Shown: positions 38,646 to 47,703 of the stretch, piece after piece | How the letters are laid out: every line of letters begins with the position of its first letter | Numbering within the stretch: position 1 is the first letter of the stretch | NCBI GenBank assembly: GCA_026985075.1 | Contig: JALSQX010000067.1 | Coordinates: forward strand, 1 to 64,000 | Length of the DNA: 64,000 bases | Origin: Blastocatellia bacterium | GTDB taxonomy: Bacteria; Acidobacteriota; Blastocatellia; HR10; J050 | Reading direction: 5' to 3' | The notes under the pieces: model-generated | Seen by the model: only the letters and a program-made list of their open reading frames with translations | Databases searched by the model: none | Told to the model about the DNA's origin: nothing | Position numbers and translations under genes: made by a program

Positions 38646-39725
38646 ATGTTGGACAAGCTGAGCGAAATCGAAGAGACCTATGAACAACTCACTCGGCGCC
38701 TCAGCGATCCGGAGGTGATCGCCGATCAGGCCCGCTTTCGCCAACTCGCCAAACAACACCGCGAGTTGGAGCCCATCGTCCAGGAGTTTCGACGCTTCAC
38801 ATCGTTGCGGGAAGAGATTGGGGCTCTCCGCCAGTGGCTCGCCGAAGAGCGAGATCCGGAACTGAAGGAACTGGCCCGAGAAGAATTGCATGCTCTGGAG
38901 AAACGGATAAAAGAGTCAGAGCACGCGTTGAAACTCCTCCTGCTGCCCAAGGATCCCAATGATGAGAAGAACGTCATCCTGGAGGTGCGAGCGGGAACGG
39001 GAGGCGATGAGGCGACGTTGTTCGCCGCCGAGATCTTGCGCATGTACAGTCGCTATGCCGATCGACGGGGATGGCGCCTGCAGGTGCTCGATGTCTCCGA
39101 ATCGGGCATCGGCGGGATCAAAGAGGCCATCGCCCTCGTCGAGGGCCGGGGCGCTTATTCGCGCCTGAAATACGAGTCGGGCGTTCACCGCGTTCAGCGC
39201 GTTCCGGTCACCGAAGCGAGCGGGCGCATTCACACGTCGGCGGTGACGGTGGCCGTCCTTCCCGAAGCCGAGGACGTCGACGTCCACATCGATCCCAAGG
39301 AGATTCGCATCGATACATTCTGCTCGTCGGGGCCGGGCGGACAATCGGTCAACACCACGTATTCGGCAGTGCGGATCACGCACTTACCGACGGGATTGGT
39401 CGTCTCCTGTCAGGACGAAAAGTCGCAGATCAAGAATCGAGAGAAAGCCATGCGCGTCCTCCGCTCTCGGTTGCTCGATCTGGAGCGACAAAAGCAACAC
39501 GAGCAGATCGCGGCCCAACGCCGTCAGCAGGTCAAAAGCGGCGATCGCAGCGAAAAGATTCGCACCTATAATTTCAAAGAGAACCGCGTCACCGATCACC
39601 GTATCGGGTTGACCGTCCATCAACTGGAGCAGATCATGGACGGCGATCTGGATATCCTCATCGATCCCCTCATCGCCCACTTCCAGGCCGAGAAACTCAA
39701 AGAACAGACGGCGGTATCGACCTGA
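38646..39725 (+). CDS. prfA: Peptide chain release factor 1
   Basis: Terminates translation at UAA/UAG. The 359-residue protein has the GGQ loop in [20 protein letters not shown] and an N-terminal helical domain ([19 protein letters not shown]). Codon-recognition region: [15 protein letters not shown]. The ATG at 38646 gives the standard start. prmC, which methylates the GGQ glutamine, follows within 100 bases. Confidence 0.97.
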   Translation: MLDKLSEIEETYEQLTRRLSDPEVIADQARFRQLAKQHRELEPIVQEFRRFTSLREEIGALRQWLAEERDPELKELAREELHALEKRIKESEHALKLLLLPKDPNDEKNVILEVRAGTGGDEATLFAAEILRMYSRYADRRGWRLQVLDVSESGIGGIKEAIALVEGRGAYSRLKYESGVHRVQRVPVTEASGRIHTSAVTVAVLPEAEDVDVHIDPKEIRIDTFCSSGPGGQSVNTTYSAVRITHLPTGLVVSCQDEKSQIKNREKAMRVLRSRLLDLERQKQHEQIAAQRRQQVKSGDRSEKIRTYNFKENRVTDHRIGLTVHQLEQIMDGDLDILIDPLIAHFQAEKLKEQTAVST

Positions 39726-39821
39726 TGAGTCCCGGCGTGACTCTTCGGTCTCGATGGTCGGCCGAGCGCGGCGGAGGGAACCGGACGGTCCCCCTCCACA
39801 TTCATGGGAAGAGAGCCCGCG

Positions 39822-40706
39822 ATGAACGCGGTGGGTCCACTCACGATCAGCGAAGCCCTTCGGAGCGCCAGCCAGCGTCTGGCCCAGGCCGAGGTCGACG
39901 CTCCCCGAGCCACGGCGCAAATTCTGCTGGCCCATCTTTTGGGAAAGGATCGCACTTTTTTGATCACTCATGCTCGTGACGTCCTGGATCCGGCGGTATG
40001 GGACCGGTTCCAACAGTGGGTCGAGCAACGAGCCGCCGGCGTTCCCGTCCAGTACCTGACCGGGCACCAGGAGTTTTACGGACTCGACTTCCTGGTCACG
40101 CCCGATGTTTTGATTCCTCGACCGGAGACGGAACTCATCGTCGAAGAGGTGCTCAACCGACATCATCGTCCAGATCCTCTCATCATCGATGTCGGGACGG
40201 GTTCGGGATGCCTGGCGGTGACGCTGGCCGTCCATCTTCCCCAAGCCCGGATCATCGCTTTGGACATCTCGACCGCGGCGCTGAAAGTGGCGCGACAGAA
40301 TGCGCAGCGTCACGGCGTCGATCATCGCATCGGTTGGTTGGTGAGCGACCTGCTCGCCGCCCTCATCGACCGGACGGTCGGTGGAGGGGCCGATTTCATC
40401 GTCGCCAACCCGCCGTACGTCTCGACGGCCGAATTCCACCGCTTGCCCCGCGAGGTGCGCGATCACGAACCGCGCCTGGCGCTCCTGGCCGGACCGGATG
40501 GGTTGATCGTGCACCGCCGTCTGCTTCAGGAGAGTCAACGATGCCTGCGCCCCGGGGGATATCTCATCATGGAAATCGGCTATGGTCAGTGTCAGTCGCT
40601 CACCCGGATCATCGATCCGTCTCGATGGGAGGTCGAAAAAGTGGCCCGCGATCTGCAGGGGATCGAGCGCACATTCGTGTTGCGTTGGCGGGGGGGAAAT
40701 GGCTAA
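39822..40706 (+). CDS. prmC: Release factor glutamine methyltransferase
   Basis: SAM-dependent enzyme that methylates the GGQ glutamine of release factors. The 294-residue protein has an N-terminal helical domain (SEALRSASQRLAQAEVDAPRATAQILLAHLLGKDRTFLI), motif I IIDVGTGSGCLAVTLAVHLP, and the catalytic NPPY in FIVANPPYVSTAEF. RPETELIVEEVL is also typical. The ATG at 39822 is preferred to that at 39804 because AAGAGAG lies upstream. Confidence 0.94.
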   Translation: MNAVGPLTISEALRSASQRLAQAEVDAPRATAQILLAHLLGKDRTFLITHARDVLDPAVWDRFQQWVEQRAAGVPVQYLTGHQEFYGLDFLVTPDVLIPRPETELIVEEVLNRHHRPDPLIIDVGTGSGCLAVTLAVHLPQARIIALDISTAALKVARQNAQRHGVDHRIGWLVSDLLAALIDRTVGGGADFIVANPPYVSTAEFHRLPREVRDHEPRLALLAGPDGLIVHRRLLQESQRCLRPGGYLIMEIGYGQCQSLTRIIDPSRWEVEKVARDLQGIERTFVLRWRGGNG

Positions 40707-40776
40707 AGTTACCGCTTCACGACCTGAGCGGTGAGGTGATGGAGCGAATTCGACTTTGACGGAGAGAGCGGATCAC

Positions 40777-41124
40777 ATGGAAGAGCACTGCATATTTTGT
40801 CAAATCATCGCCGGGCAGCGACCCGGCGAGATCATTCATCAGGACGATCGGCTGATCGTCTTGAGAGACATCAATCCACAAGCGCCGACCCACGTTCTCA
40901 TCATCCCCAGGGAACACATGGAGTCGCTCAACGATGCCGCCCAGAGCGATGAGGCCCTGCTCGGATACATGCTCCGCACCGCGGCCAAGGTGGCGAATCA
41001 AGAGGGCTTGGCCGAGAACGGCTATCGGGTGGTCATCAACACTGGACCCCAGGCCGGTCAGAGCGTCTATCACCTCCATCTCCATGTGCTCGGTGGTCGT
41101 CCGATGCGATGGCCGCCAGGGTGA
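40777..41124 (+). CDS. HIT-family nucleotide hydrolase (HinT-like)
   Basis: 115 residues. CIFCQIIAGQRPGEIIHQDDRLIVLRDI is the HinT start, and YHLHLHVLGGRPM carries the His-x-His-x-His active site. Probably cleaves adenosine phosphoramidates. The ATG at 40777 follows GGAGAGAG; an upstream TTG at 40756 is possible. It lies 70 bases after prmC on the same strand. Confidence 0.93.
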   Translation: MEEHCIFCQIIAGQRPGEIIHQDDRLIVLRDINPQAPTHVLIIPREHMESLNDAAQSDEALLGYMLRTAAKVANQEGLAENGYRVVINTGPQAGQSVYHLHLHVLGGRPMRWPPG

Positions 41125-41304
41125 GGAATGGCCGGAGGAGTCGGGCTTCCACTCCATTCGCCTTTCGAAGAACGGCCACCAACGCCCGTGTCCTCCTCCT
41201 CGGCGCGGTCTCACCTGGATCTCCCATCAGATCTCCTCCGCGGCCCCTCCGAGGATGGAGCGTACGGTCCCCCGCCCCACTACGGCGAGCGACGTCGAGA
41301 GGAT

Positions 41305-42309
41305 TCACTCCCCGGATTCCTCGTGAGGTTCGACGTGGATGGTGACGTCACAGGGCCCGAACTCTTTGGCCAATTCCTCTTCGATCTGCTCGGTGATGCG
41401 GTGGGCGCGCGCGACGTCCCTGGTCGTCACCGATACGTTGAACTCGATGAACAGATGCTGTCCATCGCTCCGGGAGCGGATGCGATACACCTCCTTGACG
41501 CCGGGCACGCGCCTGACCAGCGCTCGAATGCGAGCCGGTTCCAACGAGGCGGCATCGACCAGAACGGGCACCGTGCGCTGGAAGATTTGCCACCCGGCGC
41601 GGGCGATGAACCCGGTGATGATCAAAGCGAGCACGGGATCGAGCCAGGGAAATCCCATTTTCATCCCCACTAATCCCACCAGGAGGACGCTGCTGATGAG
41701 AATGTCACTCCGCGTATGGAGGGCATCGGCCAACAGGTAGGAACTGCCCAACGCTCGGCCAGCCCGCCGTTCATACACGTAGACGAAGGTATTGACGGCG
41801 ATGGCCACCCCCAACCCACCTACAGTCAACCGAGAGACATGAACGACCAACTCGGAGAGATGCATCAGCCGACTGATGGCGCTCTTGGCCACTTCGAAGC
41901 AGGTGAGGACGAGTATCCCGCCAATGCTGAAAGCGGCCAGCGATTCGATCTTGCGGTGGCCGTATGGGTGACCGATGTCGGCTTCGGCCGTGGCCAACCG
42001 GATGATGAGAAGGCCCACGATGTTATTGATGGAATCCGTGGCCGAGTGCCCGGCATCGCTGAGGAGACTCAAGGCATTGGCCTTCCATCCGAGGATGAGT
42101 TTCCCCAACACGATGCTCAGGTTCAAGGCCAGCGTCACCAGTAAGACGCGGCGGACGCGGCGGTGATAATGAGTGACGGCCGGGCGATTCGCCATCGTCG
42201 GGGGGCTCGGGCTGATGACATCTTCTCCGGGGCGGGATGGCCTCCTCAAGGGTTCTTCCGCCTTCCCGATGCCGCTCGTCTGTTTGGGCTCAGAAGGGCT
42301 TGACGGCAT
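41305..42309 (-). CDS. Cation diffusion facilitator metal transporter
   Basis: Proton-coupled divalent-metal exporter (Zn/Fe/Co/Mn class). Six membrane helices with metal sites in SLLSDAGHSATDSINNIVG (helix 2) and ADALHTRSDILIS (helix 5), GHPYGHRKIESLAAF in the first cytosolic loop, and a C-terminal ferredoxin-like domain (VYRIRSRSDGQHLFIEFNVSV, CDVTIHVEPHEE). The start is uncertain: ATG 42309 overlaps the upstream gene by 20 bases; ATG 42195 (MANRPAV) gives the usual length. Confidence 0.92.
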   Translation of the reverse strand: MPSSPSEPKQTSGIGKAEEPLRRPSRPGEDVISPSPPTMANRPAVTHYHRRVRRVLLVTLALNLSIVLGKLILGWKANALSLLSDAGHSATDSINNIVGLLIIRLATAEADIGHPYGHRKIESLAAFSIGGILVLTCFEVAKSAISRLMHLSELVVHVSRLTVGGLGVAIAVNTFVYVYERRAGRALGSSYLLADALHTRSDILISSVLLVGLVGMKMGFPWLDPVLALIITGFIARAGWQIFQRTVPVLVDAASLEPARIRALVRRVPGVKEVYRIRSRSDGQHLFIEFNVSVTTRDVARAHRITEQIEEELAKEFGPCDVTIHVEPHEESGE

Positions 42310-44017
42310 ATTTCCCTACCCGGGTCATCTGTCGGGCGATGAATCGACCCAGGCGTTCGAAGGCCGACGGCACGGTCGTCTGTCCCGGCTGCACGCTCAC
42401 CGAAACGAGGATCTGATACTCCGGCTCACCGATATCGCGATCACCATAGCGCCAGGTCATCCACCGATGATAGAGCGCTTGAATGTGAGGACGTTGCTCC
42501 CCGGCCACCCGGCAGAGTTCGTTCATCAGCTCAGCAGGACGGAGACAGCGATACTGGCCGGCGCGGAAGGCGGCCCGAAGCGCGAGAGCGAATTTTTCAT
42601 CTCCCATCAATCGTCGAACGGCGTCAAAAAACAGGGCCCCCTTGGCGTGAACGATGGCGGCGTACTGAAACCCGTTGGCGAACCGCTCGACGGGTTGCAC
42701 GACCGGTTGATCTTCGCCGCCGAACATGCGATATACCCGATAGGCGGCTTTGAGCTGCGTATCCATCTCCCGCTGGGCCACCTCCGGGCCATAGGCGCGC
42801 TCGTAGTACATGAGAGCGGCGTACGTCGCCAAAGCATCATCCAGGAAATGGGCGCGTTCCGGGTCGAAGCCGACCAGCGTGCCCCACCACTGGCGGGCGA
42901 CTTCATAAGCGACGTTGAATTCCAGCGCGTCTTCGATGAGCGCCGCGCTCTCGCTGATGAAGCGGGGCAACGATTTCCCCGAACGATGAACGTCGACGTA
43001 ATAGGCACGAGCCAGGGCAATGAGACAGGCGCCATCGACGCTCATGCGCCCTCCGGGAAGGGGCGTTTCGATCAGCCGGAGCTGTGGATAGGGGTAGGGC
43101 CCAAACCAGGCTTGATAAATGGTGAGCGCCGTGACGGCATACTGGAGGACCCGGCGTCCGAGGCGCTCATCCTCCGGTCGAAAGATGGACTGCACCTCGA
43201 TCGGACCCACGCGCCGCGATGCGATCCGATAATGTCGTCCGGCGACGATCAGGAAATCGCGGAGCGCCCGCCCCTGGAATTGGAGGGTGTGATCGGCATC
43301 GGCCTCGGTGCGGTTCTGGAGCACCCCGGAGGCGAACACGGAGAAGTCTTTCGGCAGGCGCACTCGAACGCGGTAATCGGCGACCTCGGGAACCGAGATA
43401 TCCTCTACAGCCCGCGGCACCTGCGTTCGCCAGCGCCCCCCGTCCCGGCGCGCCAGAACGGGATAGAAGTCGCTCAACACCAGCGTCTCTCCCGAGAGCA
43501 CCGTCGGTGGATTCCAGTAATGGCGCCGCCGAGGACCGATGATTTGATTGATTTGCTCGGTAAAGTGCGTGACCAGCGTCGTCGCCGAGGGATCAAGCTC
43601 GGTCAATCTCCCGAAAAACGCGATATCGACCTGCAGACGCTCTCCCGGGTCGAGCGGCTCAGGAAGCGGAATGCGCACGCTGGTGAATCGATGGACTTTG
43701 AAGGGCACGGTCGTCCCGGCGATCTCCACTCGCTGGATGAAGAGCCTTGGAGGCCGTCCCGCACCCCAGACGGTGACGATATTGGGATAGAGAAGAAACC
43801 AGATCTCGCGGAGCGGTCGTCCTCCGTCATTCACATAGGTGACCGTCTCGCGGCCCCAGTACCGCTTTCCCTCGACATCCACATTGACGGTGATGTCATA
43901 GGCGGGCCGCGCTCGGCCGAACTGAGGAGCGGCGCTGGAGGTCGTTATCGCTCCCCCCATCCCCAGGGTCACGACCAACAGGATCGGGATTCTTCGCACC
44001 GCGGCCAGTCGGAACAT
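42290..44017 (-). CDS. M1-like peptidase homologue lacking catalytic residues
   Basis: 575 residues, exported (signal peptide RRIPILLVVTLGMGGAITTSSA). It has the M1 architecture: N-terminal beta domain (YDITVNVDVEGKRYWGRETVTYVN), then the catalytic-domain scaffold (WFGPYPYPQLRLIETP). The zinc motif HExxH is replaced by YEVAR (371-375), the exopeptidase motif GGMEN by PGGRMS, and the third ligand Glu in WLNEG by Asp in FLDDA. It is therefore predicted to be an inactive, binding or structural protein. The ATG at 44017 coincides with the predicted transcription start, so the mRNA may be leaderless. A longer frame to 44191 is unlikely. Confidence 0.82.
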   Translation of the reverse strand: MFRLAAVRRIPILLVVTLGMGGAITTSSAAPQFGRARPAYDITVNVDVEGKRYWGRETVTYVNDGGRPLREIWFLLYPNIVTVWGAGRPPRLFIQRVEIAGTTVPFKVHRFTSVRIPLPEPLDPGERLQVDIAFFGRLTELDPSATTLVTHFTEQINQIIGPRRRHYWNPPTVLSGETLVLSDFYPVLARRDGGRWRTQVPRAVEDISVPEVADYRVRVRLPKDFSVFASGVLQNRTEADADHTLQFQGRALRDFLIVAGRHYRIASRRVGPIEVQSIFRPEDERLGRRVLQYAVTALTIYQAWFGPYPYPQLRLIETPLPGGRMSVDGACLIALARAYYVDVHRSGKSLPRFISESAALIEDALEFNVAYEVARQWWGTLVGFDPERAHFLDDALATYAALMYYERAYGPEVAQREMDTQLKAAYRVYRMFGGEDQPVVQPVERFANGFQYAAIVHAKGALFFDAVRRLMGDEKFALALRAAFRAGQYRCLRPAELMNELCRVAGEQRPHIQALYHRWMTWRYGDRDIGEPEYQILVSVSVQPGQTTVPSAFERLGRFIARQMTRVGKYAVKPF

Positions 44018-44023
44018 AGCCAT

Positions 44024-44052
44024 AGTATAGGTCAGTTTCCGGCCAAGCTCAA
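44024..44052 (-). promoter_or_regulatory. Promoter of the M1-like gene (leaderless)
   Basis: Minus strand TTGAGC (44052-44047) and TATACT (44029-44024) with 17 bases between. Seven bases downstream of the -10 is position 44017, the A of the ATG. Confidence 0.7.
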
Positions 44053-44078
44053 CGGAGGACAGACGTCCCACAGTGTGA

Positions 44079-44084
44079 TATGAT
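44079..44084 (+). promoter_or_regulatory. Extended -10 of the M28 peptidase gene
   Basis: TATGAT preceded by TG one base upstream (TGATATGAT), the extended -10 pattern; no good -35. It faces away from the promoter at 44024-44052, forming a compact divergent promoter region. Confidence 0.45.
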
Positions 44085-44162
44085 ACCGAGGCATGACATT
44101 CGCGGCGCTGAGGAGAACGCGGCATCAAAGACGGCGAAATCCTCTTGAGGAGAACTGGACCG

Positions 44163-46262
44163 ATGATCAGATGGCCTCCCATTCGTCCCATTCACGGCAC
44201 AGGCCCGCTCATCGCCGGATTGGCGATGCTCGGACTGGCGATGTGCTGGGAAACGGTTCCGGCGAAGGCACAGGAGCAACTCCTCTGGCCGGAGCGCGTG
44301 TTAACGGTTCTTCTGAATCACGTCTCGGGCGAGCGCGCCTATGAGGACACGGCCACACTGGCGAGCTTGTCTCGCTATCCCGTCTCTCGAGGGTTCCATC
44401 GAGCGGCCACCATCGTCGCCGAACGAGCGCGCCGGGCGGGATTGAAAAACGTGCGCATTCTCGCCTTCCCCGCCGATCGACCATCCTGGGACGTCCTCTC
44501 GGCCGAACTCTGGCTGGTCGAGCCCGTGCGACGCAAGCTGGCCGATACCGATGAGATCGCCGTGTCGCTGGCCATGTTCAGTCACAACGCCGATGTGACT
44601 GCCGAGATCGTGGATGTCGGCGAGGGCATCTCCGATGCCGATTATGAAGGCAAGCCGGTGAAAGGGAAAATCGTCCTCGCCTCCGGTCCACCGGCCGTCG
44701 TCCAGCAGCAAGCCATCCTGGCGCGGGGAGCCAGTGGCATCATCTCGAATTTCTCGAACCAGTTCTTCGGCATCACCCCATCGGCGGACGCCGTCTCCTG
44801 GTCGCGGCTCTCGCCGGCGCACCTCACCGATGAAGATGCCGGATTCGCCTTCATGATCTCGCCGCGCGCCGGCCAGCAGTTGCGTCACCTGCTCCGACGA
44901 GAAGGCCGTCTGGTGGCTCGCGCTCACGTGGAGGTCGACATCCATGCGCCGGGACAACTGGAGATGGTCGTCGGCGAGATTCCAGGCGCGGAAGTGGACG
45001 GTCAGGATATCGTGTTCACGGCCCATCTGGATCACCAGAAGCCGGGCGCCAACGATAACGCTTCGGGAAGCGCCGTTCTCCTGGAAATCGCCCGAACGCT
45101 GAACGAGCTGATAGCCCGAGGACTGCTCTCGCCCCCGCGGCGCACAATGCGCTTCTGGTGGGTCACCGAGATTCGGGGAACTTACCAATACTTCTTTCAC
45201 CATCCGGAGGACGCCAAGCGCATCCTGGCCAACATCAACATCGATCAAGCGGGCGGAAACCGGCATGGGCGCAATGACTTCGTGGCCATATTGCAACCTC
45301 CCTGGATGGGCACGTTCGTCGATGATGTCATCGTTCATCTCGGTCGATGGGCCATGGCGCACCTGGCCGAAGTCTATCACGCGCCATCGCCTCAGTTCGT
45401 CGCGCCCACGGGAACGCGCCGTCCGTTCCACATGCGCTTCTGGCCTTATGCGGAATTGACCGATCATCTCGTGTTCGAGACGGCGGGGATCGACATCCCG
45501 TCGATCAGTCTGGCCGTGGCCTCGCTGGAATTCATCCACACCAGTGAAGATTCCATCGAGCATATCGATCCCACCCAGCTCAAACGGTCGGCGTTTCTGG
45601 GAGCGGCCTGTGGCTGGTTACTGGCCAATGTGAGACCGAGCGACGTACCACGCTGGTTGGCCGTCATTCGCCAGGGGGGCCAGGAGCGCGTCGGCCGCGC
45701 CGAGAGTCGCGCGCTGGCCCTGCTCGCCATGAGCGATGCACACACCATTCACCAGAATTACCGTCGAGCCTACTATTTGATCGAACAGGTCTATGAACGG
45801 GAATCGCGGATACTGGCGTCAGTGGCCCGATTTCACGAACCGGCCGATCAGGATGAGACGCGCGCCTTGCTGACCTATGAATCGAAGTTCGCCTGGAATC
45901 TCTTCGCCCAACAGGAGGCGTCGGTGCGCCTGTTGAGAGAACACTACGAAGCGCTCTGCCAGCGGTTAGGGATCGAACCGCAACCGCTGCAACCGAGCGC
46001 CGAAGAACAGCGACTGAGTCAGCGGATTCCTCGACGAACGATCCCATTGGGACCGGGTTTTCGGGAGTGGATGAGTTTCACCTCGCCACAGCTCGGAGAC
46101 GAACTCTCGCAACTGGTGAAGAGTCTCATCGACGGCCGCCGCGATCTGGCGGAGATTCACCGAGCGGTCTCCGCCTGGGGTCACCGGGTTCCGCTCTCGG
46201 CCCTGGAGCAATTCGTAGAGCAATTGGTGGCCCGAGGGTGGGTGCGGATCGAGAGCAAGTAG
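44163..46262 (+). CDS. Exported M28-family metallopeptidase with PA-type domain
   Basis: 699 residues. Signal peptide (PLIAGLAMLGLAMCWETVPAKA), a PA-like segment (GKIVLASGPPAVVQQQAILARGASGII), then the M28 core: zinc ligands in FTAHLDHQKPGANDNASGS (H288, D290, D298), E336 in WWVTEIRGT, D361 in NINIDQAGG and a late His in FIHTSEDSIEH. The usual EExG reads TEIRG, so one metal ligand may be replaced; some M28 relatives share this. The C-terminal ~200 residues are unassigned. The ATG at 44163 follows TTGAGGAG. It is divergent from the M1-like gene. Confidence 0.85.
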   Translation: MIRWPPIRPIHGTGPLIAGLAMLGLAMCWETVPAKAQEQLLWPERVLTVLLNHVSGERAYEDTATLASLSRYPVSRGFHRAATIVAERARRAGLKNVRILAFPADRPSWDVLSAELWLVEPVRRKLADTDEIAVSLAMFSHNADVTAEIVDVGEGISDADYEGKPVKGKIVLASGPPAVVQQQAILARGASGIISNFSNQFFGITPSADAVSWSRLSPAHLTDEDAGFAFMISPRAGQQLRHLLRREGRLVARAHVEVDIHAPGQLEMVVGEIPGAEVDGQDIVFTAHLDHQKPGANDNASGSAVLLEIARTLNELIARGLLSPPRRTMRFWWVTEIRGTYQYFFHHPEDAKRILANINIDQAGGNRHGRNDFVAILQPPWMGTFVDDVIVHLGRWAMAHLAEVYHAPSPQFVAPTGTRRPFHMRFWPYAELTDHLVFETAGIDIPSISLAVASLEFIHTSEDSIEHIDPTQLKRSAFLGAACGWLLANVRPSDVPRWLAVIRQGGQERVGRAESRALALLAMSDAHTIHQNYRRAYYLIEQVYERESRILASVARFHEPADQDETRALLTYESKFAWNLFAQQEASVRLLREHYEALCQRLGIEPQPLQPSAEEQRLSQRIPRRTIPLGPGFREWMSFTSPQLGDELSQLVKSLIDGRRDLAEIHRAVSAWGHRVPLSALEQFVEQLVARGWVRIESK

Positions 46263-46624
46263 CCCACCAGCGCCGATCCATCAGGTCAATTGACATCGCG
46301 GGTCATTTTCAGTTGATTTCATCTCGGCTCGACGCGGGCCACCTGCTCTCGAAGAAAAGACAGCCTTATGTCCCTCGAGCAGACGCTCACACCAGCCATC
46401 CGATCCGTCGCCGATCCGCTCTCTTCCATGGCCGCAGCTCTGCTCTGAAATGTCCGAAGATGAGGCTTGCAATCCCCGTGCCGGAGTCTCCGGCTGCTTC
46501 TGATCCCAGCCGGGGATTGAAAACACGAGAGTTATTGACCCCGGGGCGGTTGAATGAGCCGGGCATGTGAAAGGCTCGTTTCACCGTCGCAAGCGATATT
46601 TCAATCTGGAAGGGGAGTGGACCG
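46263..46624. other. Gene-free stretch with an isolated CRISPR-repeat-like hairpin
   Basis: No supported gene. At 46486-46524 a 39-base segment contains CCGGCTG and CAGCCGG (7-bp stem, 10-base loop) and ends GGGGATTGAAAAC, resembling a CRISPR repeat; CAATCCCCG at 46470-46478 pairs with its CGGGGATTG. It occurs once, so it is not an array. The segment ends at the ribosome site of the truncated Crp copy. Confidence 0.45.
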
Positions 46625-46897
46625 ATGAGATGGCCGCGGCGAGAGCCGCTTTTAGAGCAGTTTCTCTGGGATGTGCTGGTCAGCCACTCGCCGGGCGCAT
46701 CGGGCTCGCCTCCACGCCTCCAGTTGCCCATCCCGCAATGGGAACTCGCTCGCTACCTGGGCGTCACTCCCCAATATGTGACGCGATTGCTCGGCCAATT
46801 GGAAGACGAAGGACTCCTCCTTCGACGCAAAGGCTGGCTGATCATCGCCGATCCCCATCGACTCTGGCACCGATCCGACCCATTAGGCAATCGATGA
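46625..46897 (+). pseudogene. Truncated copy of the Crp/Fnr-like regulator (DNA-binding end only)
   Basis: 90 codons whose residues from LLEQFLWDVLV onward match the C-terminal winged helix of the Crp-like protein at 50812-51543 almost exactly (LQLPIPQWELARYLGVTPQY, VTRLLGQLEDEGLLLRRKGW). The cyclic-nucleotide-binding half is missing. An ATG at 46625 after GGGGAG could still allow a free-standing 90-residue DNA-binding protein, possibly a competitor of the full regulator. The DNA copies (46655-46898 and 51289-51531) differ at only a few positions, so the duplication is recent. Confidence 0.8.
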
Positions 46898-46898
46898 C
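46655..46898 (+). repeat. Left copy of ~244-bp direct repeat (partner at 51289-51531)
   Basis: Begins GAGCAGTTTCTCTGGGATGT in both copies (offset 4634) and extends past the stop region to CGATGACC. The pair brackets the low-GC peptide island, so recombination between the copies would delete it in one step. Confidence 0.85.
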
Positions 46899-47070
46899 CG
46901 CTACCCCTCTCCAGTTCCCTTGAGCGGCCAAGTACTGACGTGTTCGTTGACACTATCCATATCGCCAATGACCCACCCCATGCGGTCCTTGCTCACTGTC
47001 GGCATCGGCAGGAATCCTGACAAGCCTCAACGACGCCTATCATCCATTATAACGGGCTTAAACAAGTTGA

Positions 47071-47099
47071 ATGACAAAGTAAAAGATGTGTGATAGAAT
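47071..47099 (+). promoter_or_regulatory. Promoter for the first cysteine-peptide gene
   Basis: ATGACA (47071-47076) and TAGAAT (47094-47099) with 17 bases between, in a locally AT-rich stretch; predicted start near 47106, about 37 bases before the ATG. Confidence 0.5.
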
Positions 47100-47142
47100 G
47101 GCCCCACCGAAGCGGTTGAGCGTTGAACAGGAGGTGAACGTA

Positions 47143-47361
47143 ATGAGGAGGTCAACATTTTTCTTGATATCCCCTGAATGTATCCTGCTCTTCGTTTTGG
47201 TCATTGGGGTGCTGAGCCTGTTTGCAGGAACCACATGGGCAAATACTCCAACAATTCCACCGAAATGCGAATGCTGGTTGTGGAAATCGAATCAATATGG
47301 TGTAATTCGGAATAATGATTGCGTTGTTACCAATTGCTGGAAACCCCTAATCGCTGAGTGA
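47143..47361 (+). CDS. Exported four-cysteine mini-protein (copy 1)
   Basis: 72 residues: basic start, hydrophobic export signal (CILLFVLVIGVLSLFAGTTWA, cleavable after TTWA), then a mature part of ~35 residues with KCECWLWKSNQYGVIRNNDC and NCWKPL. It shares C-x-C-x(6,7)-YG-x(6,7)-C-x(4)-CWxPL with the genes at 47458 and 50211. The ATG at 47143 follows GGAGGT at 7 bases, a strong start. GC is much lower than in flanking genes (37-47% in sampled lines). No known family is recognised; it may be a disulfide-bonded secreted peptide or a modified peptide precursor. Confidence 0.75.
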   Translation: MRRSTFFLISPECILLFVLVIGVLSLFAGTTWANTPTIPPKCECWLWKSNQYGVIRNNDCVVTNCWKPLIAE

Positions 47362-47457
47362 AAAGACACCGGAGCAACAGCATATAGTCGAACCACTTGG
47401 TCATGCGGATATTCAAAGGGGGGACCGAAAATGCAATACAGGTAAAGCCTGACTTGT

Positions 47458-47685
47458 ATGAAGAGAAGACGATTCTCATTACCGGGATGGTTGCTCATCG
47501 TGATGGCGATTCTTCTTGTCTCGGGCTTGGCTGTTTATCGGCGGGTCATGGTCCACATACCGACAGGGGAAGAGACCCGGTGCAATTGCATGACCGAAGA
47601 AGGCAAGTACGGCATCAGGGATGAACAGGGTAATTGCATTGAACAGGACTGCTGGATTCCGTTGGACTGGGCTCCACAGAACTAG
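47458..47685 (+). CDS. Membrane/exported four-cysteine mini-protein (copy 2)
   Basis: 75 residues: MKRRRFSLPG, hydrophobic segment WLLIVMAILLVSGLAVY, then RCNCMTEEGKYGIRDEQGNC and DCWIPLDWAPQN. Cysteine spacing and the YG and CWxPL landmarks match copies 1 and 3, although the residues between differ, as expected for old paralogues with a conserved fold. The signal has no clear cleavage site, so it may stay membrane-tethered. The ribosome site is weak. It lies 96 bases after copy 1 and 18 before the helical-repeat gene. Confidence 0.72.
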   Translation: MKRRRFSLPGWLLIVMAILLVSGLAVYRRVMVHIPTGEETRCNCMTEEGKYGIRDEQGNCIEQDCWIPLDWAPQN

Positions 47686-47703
47686 ATTCCGGGAGACGAA
47701 TCA

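Noticed and set aside
42173-44083. 636-codon plus-strand frame opposite the M1-like gene
   Set aside because: Antisense shadow; the minus-strand frame has a signal peptide, promoter and M1 fold landmarks.
46368-46448. 26-codon ORF beginning MSLEQTLTPAIRS
   Set aside because: No ribosome site, no homology and normal chance length in GC-rich spacer.
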